From: Chlamydoabsidia padenii
Lineage: Eukaryota > Mucoromycota > Mucoromycetes > Mucorales > Cunninghamellaceae
Length of the DNA: 64,000 nt
NCBI GenBank assembly: GCA_025330725.1
Contig: JAIWND010000040.1
Coordinates: 158,086 to 222,085 of the forward strand
Direction: 5' to 3'
Position numbers and translations under genes: made by a program. The notes beneath the pieces are model-generated. The model was not told the origin of the DNA. It saw only the letters and a list, made by a program, of their open reading frames with translations, and ran no database searches. Below, in pieces: positions 11,469 through 23,300 of the stretch; position 1 is the first letter of the stretch; each line of letters begins with the position of its first letter.

Positions 11469-14400
11469 CTATTTTCTAGAAGGCATCCATTTCCGAGACC
11501 AAGTGGATTTGATAGGATCAGAGTAAGACGAGGTGGAAGAGGTGGTAGATGAAAAGGAGGATTCATTGTTTTTCGTAGTGGTAATACAAGAGTCATCATG
11601 TTTGGTCCAAGAGAATAATCGGCTTGATCTTTTCGTTAGTGGTGTATTGATCTATTTGGTAGTAAAAGGAATGAGACAAAGAGAGAGAGAGAGAGCGCGC
11701 GCGCCTCTTTTTTCAAATTACCTGTGGAGGATCCCTGGATGACAATCGACGAAATCCATCAACAAATACATGTTTCATAGGTTGAATATGGAGAGAATAA
11801 GTGGAGAGGCTGGAGCGTAAGGTTTTCTTTTTGTGCTGTTGCTGTTGTTGATGATTGTCAAGCCGTGATAATTTATCGCCACTATAATAATAATGTTGAG
11901 ACTCGGAAGATGGTGTGACAGTAGTTTGTCTTGCTTCCTGAGAAAGTCCAAACTTTGGTAAACATGAGGTATCGGTAGGATGATAAGATAAGGGTGGTGG
12001 TGTTGAAAATCGCTTGGATTGTTTTTGTTGACAAGGCAATTGCTGTTGTTTTCTTGGTTTGTTCGGGTCGGGATGGTTGCGAAAAGTACTGCTACCGTCA
12101 CTGACCCGACGTGATGGACTCATCAGCATGGAGAAACTAGAGGTGGATGATCGAAGATTAGACAGTGATGATTTACGTCGTCCCGTCATACTGGCATTGT
12201 CGTTATTATTATTACTGGTACTGCTGCTACTATTGGTACTACTGATGCTATGTGTTTGACCAATGGACGATTCACGTAACAAGGTGGACCATGATCTTGA
12301 TGCCAAGTAATCTTGTGTACACACATCCCGCAATTTATGATCCGAACCCACCCGTAAAGCATGTTGATGATTGTTTTTGATTTTGCCAATCATGTTGAGT
12401 GATAATTGGCTGGAAGATGTCGGCATTATATCCACCGATCCAGGACGACGACGTTGAGGGTCGATTAGATTGGGCGGTCGAATATACATTTCAGAATGGA
12501 TCCGGATTTTCATATGTTCGCGCCTCTTTGCTCGCGGTGAAAAGTCAACCGAATGTCGTTTACCAAGTGCCGCTGGCTGATTTAATGTTGGTGTTGGAAG
12601 ACAAGGTGGATGGTCATCGTCAGAAGATAGTTGATAGTAAGATACAAGTTGTAGACTGAGTGATTTTGATCGTTTGATAGTGTCTGACTGTGAAAGCCAG
12701 GTTGCAGTAGAACTTGAATAAGGTGAAGAGCAAGTCGAAGAAGAGGTGGTGGCATTTGATGAGGTCGAGGAAGAAGTCGAGTCCCGAGATCCAAATTCAA
12801 GCAGGTTCGTCACAGAGCTTGAGGTTCGTATTTTGGTAGGTTTAGTAACACCATGTAATGAGGACACTATAAAGTTATCTGCCGACCGGGGTTCTGATTT
12901 GGCCGTGGCGATGGCTTGGGATAGTTTTGTTATCCATAATCGTTTTTCCCGTTGACAAGTAGCTGTAAAAGCAAAACAATGTTTTTTACATCGCACCACA
13001 AACGCATGTTCCCGTTGATCTAAGTGTGCAAAGGGGATCATGAGATGAAATCATTACCGCTTTGTTTACTTGGTTTGTTTATTTATTTGTTTGTTTGTTT
13101 TTATTTACCTTGAATATCCTGTAAATCTTCCAATTCGACCAACCGTAAGGGAAACCAATGCTTGGGAGTATAACTTGTGACCTTTTTAGCCCGTACCATG
13201 ATTAGATAAGTTGGAAAGATAAAACAGCCAAGATATTTGGATCGAGAAGAAGACACCGTAGTTTGACCAAGAGAGGAATAGGTCACATCAATAGCACCCG
13301 CCATTACCAAACTACCAAGTAAATAGAGTGACTCTTTATCTAGTCGCCTATCAGAAGTATCCAAACGATCAATAAAAAGTCGAGTCCGTTCGGTTGTGTC
13401 ACGATGATATTTTCGTCGATCAATACCAGCCACCACAGCATGCATCATCTCCAGGGCACAATCCAATCTTCTATATTCAGCTGTGGCACGAGGTATATGG
13501 CAGAGTATTTCCTTGAGTAAAAGTTGATAGCGACAGACACGCTGGACAGGCTATATATATGATAATGAAAATAATTCATTCAGTCACTGTTTTTTTTTCT
13601 TTTTTCTTTTTGATTGTTTGATTATCTTTACCTTGATCAAGTAGTCTTCAAAATGTAATGGTTTTGTCACCTGTTCCAACGAGTTTTCGGTATATAATGT
13701 TGGAGTGGCACATTCTCGGGTAAAGACCAACCATTCAGGCTTTGATCGGTATTCGTTACACAGTGTAATGGCCGCATCATGTTGATCGCAGTAAGTATCG
13801 TAGAGTGTAAAATTTGACCCCTACATTTTAATAAAGAGCAAAGATGACTTGGTTATTGTTGTTGAATGCTGGTAATGATAGTAAAAACAAAAGAAAAGAC
13901 AAAAAAAGTGCCACATTTTCAATCAAACCAGGAGTATGTATATATTTTTTTTCCATCTTCAAATGCATCTTTTTTATCATTTTATCTTTTATAGTTATCA
14001 TACATACCATATTCAAAAAGACGGTAGCAATATCACCACACCGATCGATTATATCCTTCTTGGAATTAGCTTCTTCCAGGGCAACCAAGAGTGATTTGTG
14101 GAATTGTAAAAGGACGGCAGAATTCCGGGTGATCGTATCCTTGTGTTTATCCATGATCCATTTTTGTCTCTGTAAGATTTGATCAAAACAGACCTGCAGA
14201 AACAAGTTGTAAAAAAGTAAGTATATCTAGTAAAAAGAGAGAGTGTTACACGTATATAATTTACCTCTACCAAATGAGTCAAGTGATTGGTATAGTCTCG
14301 TTCGGTTTGTAGCAGTTCGTCAATAGCGTGTAGACATCGTAAAGCTTGTTTTTTTCGTTTGGCGTCGTCTGTTATATTCTTGCTGGTGAGAGACTGTTGT

Positions 14401-14477
14401 TGTTGTACAGCATATATATCGGAGGGCCAATCATAAAAAGAGCAATCTAAAGGTTCAAATTGGAGTGATATATTCAT
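11469..14477 (-). CDS. DH-PH domain Rho guanine nucleotide exchange factor
   Basis: The N-terminus MNISLQFEPLDCSFYDW leads into a Dbl-homology domain. It has CR1 ALRCLHAIDELLQTERDY, a middle with QRQKWIMDKHKDTI, and the hallmark CR3 DYLIKPVQRVCRYQLLLKEI, split by an intron. A PH domain follows (AGAIDVTYSS, SKYLGCFIFPTYLIMVRAKK, ending CQREKRLWITKLSQAIATAK). The last ~430 residues are disordered and rich in Ser, Asn and Gln (QQQQQHKKK). The final exon, joined across an intron at 11720, reads TKRSSRLFSWTKHDDSC and ends WSRKWMPSRK. DH-PH proteins load GTP on Rho, Rac or Cdc42 GTPases at the membrane during polarised growth (family knowledge); the target here is unknown. The ATG at 14477 is the start; the codon before it in frame is GTG. 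Confidence 0.9.
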
Positions 14478-14720
14478 CACCGGTATTAAATTATAGTGTC
14501 GTTTTCTTCTTATATTTCTGTTTTAAATAGGGTGATAAAAGAGAAAGAAAAAGGGAGGAGTGGGAAAGAAGGGAGACAAAAAGTGAAAGAGAGAGGAGAA
14601 AAAGGACTGAAATTCAAGGAGGTTGAATTTAAATCACAAAAATCCTAGAATTCATTTCCCGCCAATGAGCATCTTTCCCTTCGACGTTTGAAATTGAATT
14701 TTCTTTCCGTCTAGAAAAAT
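14478..14720. promoter_or_regulatory. RhoGEF upstream region
   Basis: The 5' flank of the minus-strand RhoGEF gene is purine-rich on the plus strand (AGAGAAAG tracts at 14540-14610). No defined motif is provable. Confidence 0.4.
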
Positions 14721-14917
14721 AATCTTCGTCGCAAAGGACAGGTAAAAGTCATCGTAGGCTTGTACTGGTCAGTACAAGAAACTTGGTACTTGACTTTTGC
14801 GGTAAAGTCTGTTGGAAATATGCCATAGTGTTCACATCACCACTTTAATCATTAGCATCTATTGACAATTGAGCGAGTAGAGCCGATTCCAAATCTTAGT
14901 AGAGGCGGGCGGGATTA
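14721..14917 (+). repeat. Dispersed repeat, copy A
   Basis: The copy begins AATCTTCGTCGCAAAGGACA and ends near CAAATCTTAGTAGAGGCGGG. It aligns along its whole length with copy B directly downstream and with copy C at 41318, sharing blocks such as TGTTGGAAATA, CATAGTGT, CCACTT(T/C)AATTATTAGCATC and TTGAGCGAGTAG. There is no coding capacity. It may be a short interspersed or MITE-like family; the ends are not defined. Confidence 0.75.
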
Positions 14918-14949
14918 GAAAATGAAGTTTGGTCCGTCTACAAAAAAAG

Positions 14950-15168
14950 AAGATCTTTTCATCCCATTTTTTCTTACAAAAGACAGGTGAAAGTCATTGT
15001 AAACTTGGACTGACAGACACATGGGACTTGGTGCTTGGCTTTTTCTGCAAAGTATGTTGGAAATATACCATAGTGTCTACATTGCCACTTCAATTATTAG
15101 CATCTGTTGACATTTGAGTGAGTAGTGCTCTTACCAAATCTTAGTAAGGAATCAAGGGTGGGCGGGGG
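14950..15168 (+). repeat. Dispersed repeat, copy B
   Basis: A diverged direct repeat of copy A about 230 bp downstream. It shares AGACAGGTGAAAGTCATTGT, AAAGTATGTTGGAAATATAC, GCCACTTCAATTATTAGCAT and GAGTGAGTAGTGCTCTTACC. The final GTAGTGCTCTT block is closer to copy C than to copy A. Confidence 0.75.
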
Positions 15169-15506
15169 TTTTCAAGCCGACTGTACCACCTATTGCCATA
15201 TACGAGGTTTTGCTATACAGTACAAGGCAGTAATTCAGAATAATTATCCTGCCTTTTCGGCTATCACATCAAGCACAACAACAACAGCTGATCAATTAGT
15301 TCAAATTCTTTTTCGGTCATAACACTTCATGGATTGCGAACATGAATGACTCCCGCCCTCTGAGGCATACGGGCCTCTTTGAAGGTAAGTTTCAAAAAAT
15401 CACATTCGTTTTTCTATACAACAATAATTAACGTTTCTTTCTCTGCTTAATCGACGGAAAAATTAAAGTGCCTCGAGCCCAGGAGAAGGATCTACTTTTT
15501 TCATGA

Positions 15507-15872
15507 CAAATCGGAATTTGAAAGTTATACCAAGTTTATAAGTTTAAAGTGCCATATCTATCTAAAACATAGTAAACAACACATAAGTATTTGTCCTATA
15601 TATTTATAGTACATGTATGGAAGGTTTCAGGCACCTGTGTTGTTTTTGTGAAGTTTTGTGAAGGTTATTGTTGACTATGACCATTGGCCATTTGTAACCC
15701 CGAAAACACTAATTATGTGTTTTCGACCTTTTACACACATGAAAAAGTAACAAAAACTTCTATACATGTATTTTAAATGTATATAATGAAGCTACCTGCG
15801 TTTTTACTATGTTTTAGATAGATCTGGCACTTTAAACTTGTAAACTTGCCATAGTTTTCAAATTCCGATTTG
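15507..15872. mobile_element. 366-bp foldback (MITE-like) element
   Basis: The outer ~68 bp at each end are inverted copies (left CAAATCGGAATTTGAAAGTT; the right arm on the minus strand reads CAAATCGGAATTTGAAAACT). Complementarity continues inward through AGTTTAAAGTGCCA and ATCTATCTAAAACATAGTA to TACATGTATGGAAG. The whole element could fold into one long hairpin with its apex near 15690. No ORF is present. No convincing target-site duplication was seen. It is non-autonomous; the mobilising family is unknown. Confidence 0.85.
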
Positions 15873-16028
15873 CTAAGAAGTAAGTGAATTCTAGGAGAAT
15901 CGCCCAAACAGTACAACAATAAAAAAAGGTGAATGTAGTCTATTACTTTATTAAATTACATGTATGTGAATCAAATATGATGGGTAATTAGGGGGGGGGG
16001 AAAGGTACTAATTACAACAAGTAACTAT

Positions 16029-16923
16029 CACGATGGGGAATTTTTCGGCGTATGTACGGATTCTGTCAAACAAAAATTCCGTAATTTTTTCACCGTAATT
16101 CGTTAGGGCTACGGTGAAAAGTCACCGTAATTCATCTTCGTATGAACGGTTATTTGACGTATATACGTTGAATGATGTGTATACGTGCAATCGTCCAATA
16201 TCCATTTGTTTACCCCCATTCCACCATTTAGTCAGTAATAATAGTTAATGTACGTTTTATTAATATATAATTATTTTATACTATCACTATTTATTGCTAT
16301 CACTACAACGGACATATCTGTCATATTACCAATTTAGCGCCTGCATCTAGGAGTAAGGGTGCTACTTTCTGGTCGGGCACACTTACCCTATTAAAATAAA
16401 GTAGATAGTACGTTCTCAAACTAAACAGTAATATATTCAAGTGTCTTTGTTTTAGTATTACCAGTATTGCCCAGCCAGAAGGAGATAGATTCAATCAAAA
16501 GGAAAGCAATATCAGTTTAATAGCACGCTATAAAAGTGTTAGTTGTAAGCTTACCGTAACTTTGCCACTTTCGTCCCCAGTCCTTCAGTACACCTCATCA
16601 AAGTTGTAAAATAAATAAAAACAACGCAATGATTACAATCTGTATATTCAGTAATATTACACTTACTAACGGTCCAAGTTGTTGCTAAGTTTGAGTTATT
16701 GTAATGGTTCAGCAATCTGTTGAAATTGCTCGAGTGTTAGCTAAGTCGATCAGTTGCTGTTGTTGGTGAGAGTTTGTCAATTGTTGATTTAAAGTAGAGT
16801 AGAAAAGTTAGAAGAGGAAAGATACGGGACATTCACCGTAAAAACAAGGAATTTGCTCTTACGGAATATTCGCCGTACATACGGTGAATTCTCCGCACCT
16901 TCGCCGAAAAATTTCCCATTGTG
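16029..16923. mobile_element. 895-bp non-autonomous TIR element with 3-bp TSD
   Basis: The left end CACGATGGGGAATTTTTCGG and the right end (minus strand) CACAATGGGAAATTTTTCGG match over 20 of 22 bases. They are followed on both sides by diverged sub-terminal repeats built on CACCGTA and TACGG. The element is flanked by TAT on both sides (16026-16028 and 16924-16926), a candidate 3-bp duplication. There is no coding capacity. CAC ends with a 3-bp duplication are the hallmark of CACTA/EnSpm (CMC) elements (family knowledge), so mobilisation by a Plavaka-type transposase like that at 62.5 kb is possible (inference). Confidence 0.78.
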
Positions 16924-17049
16924 TATAACTAAGAGTCTAATATCCACACAAATCCTGATTCGTTTCATCTAAAGAGAGAGAGAAGGTCACCACCATCTGT
17001 GTTTTTAAGGTCTGTTGTTGGACTTGCAAGTCAACAGTAATCCATGTTA

Positions 17050-17700
17050 TTTAATATCGCCACCTGCTGATCCATAATTCCTTTTCTTTGAACCCACGAC
17101 ACTGTCGTTGCCAGTTCAAAAAGTCGCCACTAGTCCCGACTGTATGCCTTCTATTGTAGATTAGAGAAAGTAGATAAGATCGAGTTGGAGGAATAGAGAT
17201 GTCCATGTCCCTTTGGTAAATATACCTTATTATCAAAGACGCCCAACATCAGTTGCGACCCATTACAAAGTATTCCCATCAACTTGTCAAGTGGCGCGAA
17301 GGATCTAATCAAAAAGTTACATAAAAAGATGACGAGTAAAGTGTAATCAATGTCTGCAATCATTACCTTTATTACTAAAGCAAAAGTATTAAGATCAAGG
17401 TGCTGATGAATTGATTTCAAAGAGAGAGGCAAAGAAGAAGAAGAGAGAAAATCAGGTGAATGTAAAATGCGAGCTCGCTAAATTTGCATTCCGACTCTAA
17501 AGAGCTACTGTATGTAATGATGTGGTTTTCAAAGGTTTCAACGTTCAAAGTTGCCAGTCGCTCCTTATACAAAACATATACTCAAAGATGTTTCTCCTTG
17601 ATCGAGTTGGTCTTTGCCCCCTCTCCACCCCTAACGAGCCAAAGCGGGTTTATTGCCACTCGATCAAACACATCAGTAGATTTTTGAGGTGTAGAACTTT
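17050..17700 (-). pseudogene. Possible decayed coding fragment, family not recognised
   Basis: On the minus strand a frame from about 17690 reads STDVFDRVAINPLWLVRGG and AKTNSIKEKHL, meets a TAG, then continues YKERLATLNVETFENHI and SLESECKFSEL. Another frame further on gives SFAPLDKLMGILCNGSQLML and GVFDNK before a plausible splice donor at 17228. The composition looks protein-like but there are stops and no recognisable domain. It could be a relic or chance. Confidence 0.25.
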
Positions 17701-17929
17701 TTAGAGATGAAATGGATTGATTCTCTGTTTTTCATTATTTTCCACTGTACTCTTACACAATCGTGCGAGATGATTCGAGCGAAGACTGCCTGCTGATCCA
17801 TCCTACATAAATCGGGGTTAATATATTCAATTGGCGATCGAGATAGTTCGTGATCGACTGACTAGGCACGCCTTTTTTCAAGTCGAATATGACATACATT
17901 GTACCATCAAGCAAAGTTAACTTTTTATT

Positions 17930-19592
17930 TTATTTTACATATTCTGATGATGATGATGATGATTTGGAAATGACAAAATGATCAACAAGATTACCAAGTG
18001 AACCATTTGGATTCACAGCTAGATGAGACATTTCTAATTTATGTGGAGAAATAGTAAACTCGCTAAACCCATAACCAGAATATCGACGAGCAGACCAATC
18101 GGAATGAGTATCCCCTAGAGGAAATACTGACGGACCTTCAGGTTGCCCTGCATTCCCAATCAGAACATGGGTAGGTGCCGTAGCATTATCGTAAATGGTA
18201 CTCGTAAGTGTTCCCTGGGCTATAGGGTATGTTCGTTCATAGCAATGAACATGACCCGCTTTCCAAGAAGAAAGAAACAGTCAGCTGTATGTCCAACACA
18301 CTTTTATCGTATGTATACTTACCCATATACAAATCCACCTTGTGTTTTAGCAAGATTGGCTCCAATTGTTGACGCATAATAACAGAAGGACTCTGACAAT
18401 CTAAATTAGTAGCTGAACAATAGAGAGGATGATGAGTCATGAAAATAATCCATGGCCGTGATCGACGTTCTTGATTAGCCAATGTCAAATCCGCCTCTAG
18501 CCAATTCAGGGCATACTTTGACTGATCTGTTTCGGTAATATTTTGATTCAATGATGAAAAAAACTCGGTCGAAAAGGAAATCAGGTGAAGAGATTTGTAA
18601 TTGAAGGAATAAAAGAGGGGACTGATAGACTTGGACTCTTGAAAAGGAACGATATTGAACCTATTTATAGCAAAAGTGTGACACTTTTTAAATATCTGAT
18701 TACTGGGTTTGCATCTATCACTTGGTTACCTATTTATATAATGTGAGTAGTTGTAAGCTGCTTCATGATTACCAACCGCACCAAGATAAGGAACAGTTCC
18801 AATCAAAGGCTGAACAAAGTTCATATATTCATCACCTTTTTGTCCATCGAAATCAGAAAAATCATATGCTTGGTCGCCAGCAAGAGTCAGGAAATCATAA
18901 CGATGGGTGCTTGCCCTCTTGGTTAGTTCACTCATCGTCACTGCATTTTCCACACCCTATATATGTTTGAATCAAGTTATTAGACACTGGTCATAGACCA
19001 TCAGGGTAAACTTACAAGATCCCCAATTGCCAAAAAGCTAAAAGAGGTTCGAGGAGAGGGGGTGTGAAACTCAAACTTGGATGACCACAAAGTATCGATA
19101 ACATGAGATGATGATCCTACTTGATATTGATAGACTTTGTTCTGTTCCAATATCTTTGTTTGTATATTGTGTAAATAGATAGTTCGTTGCGCAGTACCTC
19201 CGTCTACGAATGCCCAGTCCTTATAAAAGAACAAACAAACAAAAATAGAATCAAAATTTTGTCCAGTTTGCCCCCCCCTTTTTTTTAAAAAAAACAACAC
19301 CCGAGCTTATTACCTGACTTGTCGTTATTTGAATAGGATTATCTGGATTATCTTTGGACCAATACTTGAGATGAGTAGTTTCAATCGGTTGTAGAGTGGC
19401 AAACTGGATTTTAACAGATTGTCCTTCATTCACCAGACTGAGATGAATTTGCTGAGGCTCGTTTGGTTGATATGTGCGATTCGTACCGACACCAGTGTAT
19501 TGATCGACTGGCGACATCCCGACGAAACTTTGAGCAATCACCACTGTCATATAGATAAGAAAACAACAGCTCAAAAAAGTAGGCCTTTTCAT
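17930..19592 (-). CDS. Purple acid phosphatase, secreted
   Basis: A Fe/Zn-type metallophosphoesterase that releases phosphate from organic esters outside the cell or in the vacuole (family knowledge). The start at 19592 gives a signal peptide (MKRPTFLSCCFLIYMTVVIA-Q). A fibronectin-like N-terminal domain follows (GTNRTYQPNEPQQIHLSLVN). The five metal-binding blocks are all visible: GDLG (interrupted by an intron), GDQAYD, GNHE, MTHHPLY and AGHVHCYERTYP. Potential N-glycosylation sites include NRT, NYS and NIT. The protein ends SSSSSEYVK. Four introns fit GT-AG rules. Genes of this type are commonly phosphate-regulated, but no regulatory site can be proven here. It is divergent from ATG26. Confidence 0.93.
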
Positions 19593-19994
19593 CGCTAGTA
19601 CATGAATAAAAACAATACGCATAGGTAGAAGAAGAAAGAGAAGAAAAAGAAGAAGAAAAAAGGGAGAAGACTTACAGGAGTAAAAAGCCCTTTTTATCAT
19701 GCGAAGCGGGGTGGGAACTTTATAAAATTTTAAACCCAGGATTAGCTTGCCCACTTATCATATCTGAGGGAAAGGGAATCTTTGAAAAACTCCCTGATTC
19801 ACTGATCACATCAATGCCGGTCTTTGCCTCATTTTCAAGCGCCGCCGTTCTCACTCCGATCACGTGCTTGAGCGGCCAGCCATGCAAGTGAAATAAAAAT
19901 GCAGCCCTCTCTCTCTCTCTCTCAATCACTTTTCTTTTATCTACCCATCATCTCTTTTTGATACATTCTCTCTCATATTAACATTTTATATTAT
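19593..19994. promoter_or_regulatory. Divergent promoter, acid phosphatase / ATG26
   Basis: A 402-bp interval lies between opposed starts. It contains a core CACGTG at 19861-19866 (a possible bHLH site; PHO-type factors bind CACGTG in yeast) and a CT-rich tract at 19904-19923 close to the ATG26 start. Use of the CACGTG for phosphate control is inference. Confidence 0.5.
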
Positions 19995-20288
19995 ATGGAT
20001 TCTGCCAACCACAGTGTATTACAATTTGTATCGGCCGCAGCCTTAGCAGTAAGTCATCATACTACATTCTTGACCAAATGACTCACTCTTTGTTTATTAC
20101 TATTCAATGGGCATCACCTCTAGTTAGAAACACAAGATGAAGATAATAATAGACTAGGTAAGACGAGATGGAACTGGTAACAACAACAACAAAAACAAGT
20201 CTGACCTTTTTTTTTTTTTTTTTTTTAACTGATAGGGTCTTCCACTGGTAACTCGACGTGAACAAATATGAAAATAGATATGCTAACT

Positions 20289-20319
<31 letters not shown>

Positions 20320-23300
20320 CTTTTTTTTTGTGGTGGTGACATACGTAGATCTAGGTCGATCCATAGAAGCTATCTATAGTACACAAGCCTGGTCAGATGT
20401 TGACTCTACCTCTAATCCCAACGAAGACGAACTTACACATAAACCACATTTACATATTCAGGAATTACTCGCTGAAGCAACTGGGAATACAACACCACTC
20501 CCAACAAAAGACGACGACTACCCTTCCGAAGACGACGAAGACGATGACCAAAGCGACAGAGAAGGCAATGTTATGAAGCAAAGTATCAACCAAACTGTCC
20601 AACTCATCTTTAATCTCCCTCGGTTGGAAAAACTGGAATGTGGTATGTATATACAAAAAATCAAACAAAAAATAAGATACTCACTTTCTTTTTAAAAAAC
20701 AGAATGGCCTTGTTACCTTGTCCGATCCGCCATTGTCCCGGGTTTCCTTTATCTGACTGAACAACATATATGCTTCTATGCTCCTTTACCGAATAATCAG
20801 GTAAACACTAGGTAAAAACTGGGGCGGGGATCATTCAACTCATTCTATCTGTTATCTCGTTATATATATGGATATCACATGAACATAGCAAGGATATCAC
20901 AAGACAGGCTATATGATGGTCAAAACCTCCAGTAAAATGGGACAAGGACATTATCGACGATGCTACTTTGATCTCAAGGATGACGTGCTTGCGTGGTATG
21001 AAAGTGCCACAGATACTTATTCGCCTCTGGGTAAGATTGATCTTAAATATACCTTGACTGTCCGACCTTCCAAGAAACGGCAACATGGTTTTCGCATTGT
21101 TACTATGAACAAGACATGGCATTTACAAACCGACACCGATGCTGCTTTGACGGAATGGTAAGCGATAGAAAGAGAGAGAAAACGGGTTAGAAACAGGGTA
21201 ATGTGATGGGGGGGGAGGTTGACCTGACTGACGTTTTTGTGGGTGTGGGTCACATTCATGGTAATAATAGGTTGGCTGTCTTCCAAAAGGCAATATTCAA
21301 AGCGAAAAATGCAGGCTCAAGTCTCAAAATGGCGTTTCCTTTTGGTAATATTTTGGATATCGAATACACTGATGCATTTGAATTCCAGCAATTTCTCAAA
21401 ATCCGGGTGGTTGGTATAGAAGACAGCTTTGTCATGGATGAAGTAAGTGGGATTTGCATGATGACAACATTGGAACTCCGCTGACTCATTTTCTTCTATA
21501 GTACTATTTTGCCTACTTTCCGGATATCAAATCAACCTTTGATCGATTATTTGGTGCATGGAATTCTTCACAGCAGCAATATAATAATAATACTTCACCA
21601 TCATCATTGAATCTCCACGACTGTAATAAATCTGTTCCCACCAGTGACGACGGCTCCCCCTCATTATCAATCTCGGACCTATACGATGCCAACTCTCAAC
21701 CAATCATCATTCAATCCTTGACTACCGACTCTCAACAACAAAAACAACAAAAGTTACTCAGAACATCCAGTGTCGGCTCAGTGGTTGCTAATGCGCTTGC
21801 TGTACCTGGGGCGATAAAAGAACTGATTTATCCCTCACCATCAGAAAGTACTATCGGAACGGAAGAACCACATTGCCAAGTCGACCGCCATGGTACAACA
21901 AGCGATGCCCAATCTACTGAAGAAAACGACTCTGCAAGCTCAGGGGAAGAAGAAAAGGCAATGGTGGATTGGTTGGCTGAAACAAGGAAATCAGGTATGA
22001 GACTTGTGTATGGTCTTTTAGGTGGCGGTGGTGGAAGTACAGCAATAGTCCATCGTGGTCCAGACGATATAGAAGAGGATGATAAACTACTAGTTGATGA
22101 TAATGCTTCCTTCTCCACTATTCATGGTGAACCTATTGATGATCGGACACTGGCTAACTTTCGGAAATACTTTGTTTTACCTGAATCCGAAAAACTATTG
22201 GCAGGTAAAGGATTTTTTTTTTTTTCACTTTATAAATTTGATTCTTGTTAATATTCCTTTCTTGTAGTCTTTCGATGCTGTTTACTTAAAACCCTTCCTT
22301 ATTATGGCAAATTATATATCTCCTCCAATCATGTCTCCTTTAATTCTAAAGGATTTGCAAGCAAAGCAAAGGTAATTCATAAAACGAAAAACATAAGGCT
22401 TATTTATATACTAATACACTCTCCCTTTAGATGATCATTCCATTTGATGATATCCTTCGTATTCAAAAGATGCAAAGCAAAGGTTACATCTTCCACTCCC
22501 TCAGTATTCTCACACTGAAAAAGACAGAGGTAATAATATCCACACCTACCAACTTGAATTAAAACTCATTTTATTTTTTTTAGATCTTTTTAGAATTCTC
22601 TTCTTTATCAAGAAGGAATAGCTGCTTTGCTCAACTCTTTTTACAACATAAACGTAGTTTTGAAAGCCAGTTGCCATCGACAAAAGAATCCGAACAGTAT
22701 GGCATTCTCTCTCTAAATAGACAGACACTAATTCTTTTTATTTTATTTATATAGAACTTTGAAGGAATGGGAAGATCGACTTTTAAGAACGGATCGTCAA
22801 CAAGAAGGATCGTCCCACGTGATACCACCCATCAAACAAGGTAAATTGATATAGCAACCTATCCCTGACTAACACATCTCAAAAACTAGGACGACTCATC
22901 TTATCTAAAGTAGCCAACAAGGAACCACAATACAGCAAACCCGACAAACCTTTACACTTTACATGTATCACCATTGGTACTCGTGGCGATGTCCAACCTT
23001 ATATTGCACTCTGTAAAGCTTTATTGAAGGATGGTCATAAATGCAGGATTGCGACTCATGAAGAATTCAAAGATTGGATCGAAGAACACGGAATCGAATT
23101 TCGATGTATTGGTGGCGACCCTAGTGAATTGATGGTAACAACAAGAAGAAAACTCTTTAGCATCTATCTATACTTACTTGTCCATCTTTTTGTTAGCGGA
23201 TCTGTGTGGAAAACAACTTTTTTAGCGTCAACTTTGTTGTGGAAGGACTACGACTAGTAAGAATAAACTGAAAGATGGGGGAGGGGTGACACTCAGCTTT

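Noticed and set aside
11775..12101. 108-codon minus-strand frame next to the RhoGEF tail
   Set aside because: It is a shadow of the Ser/Asn-rich coding exon in another frame.
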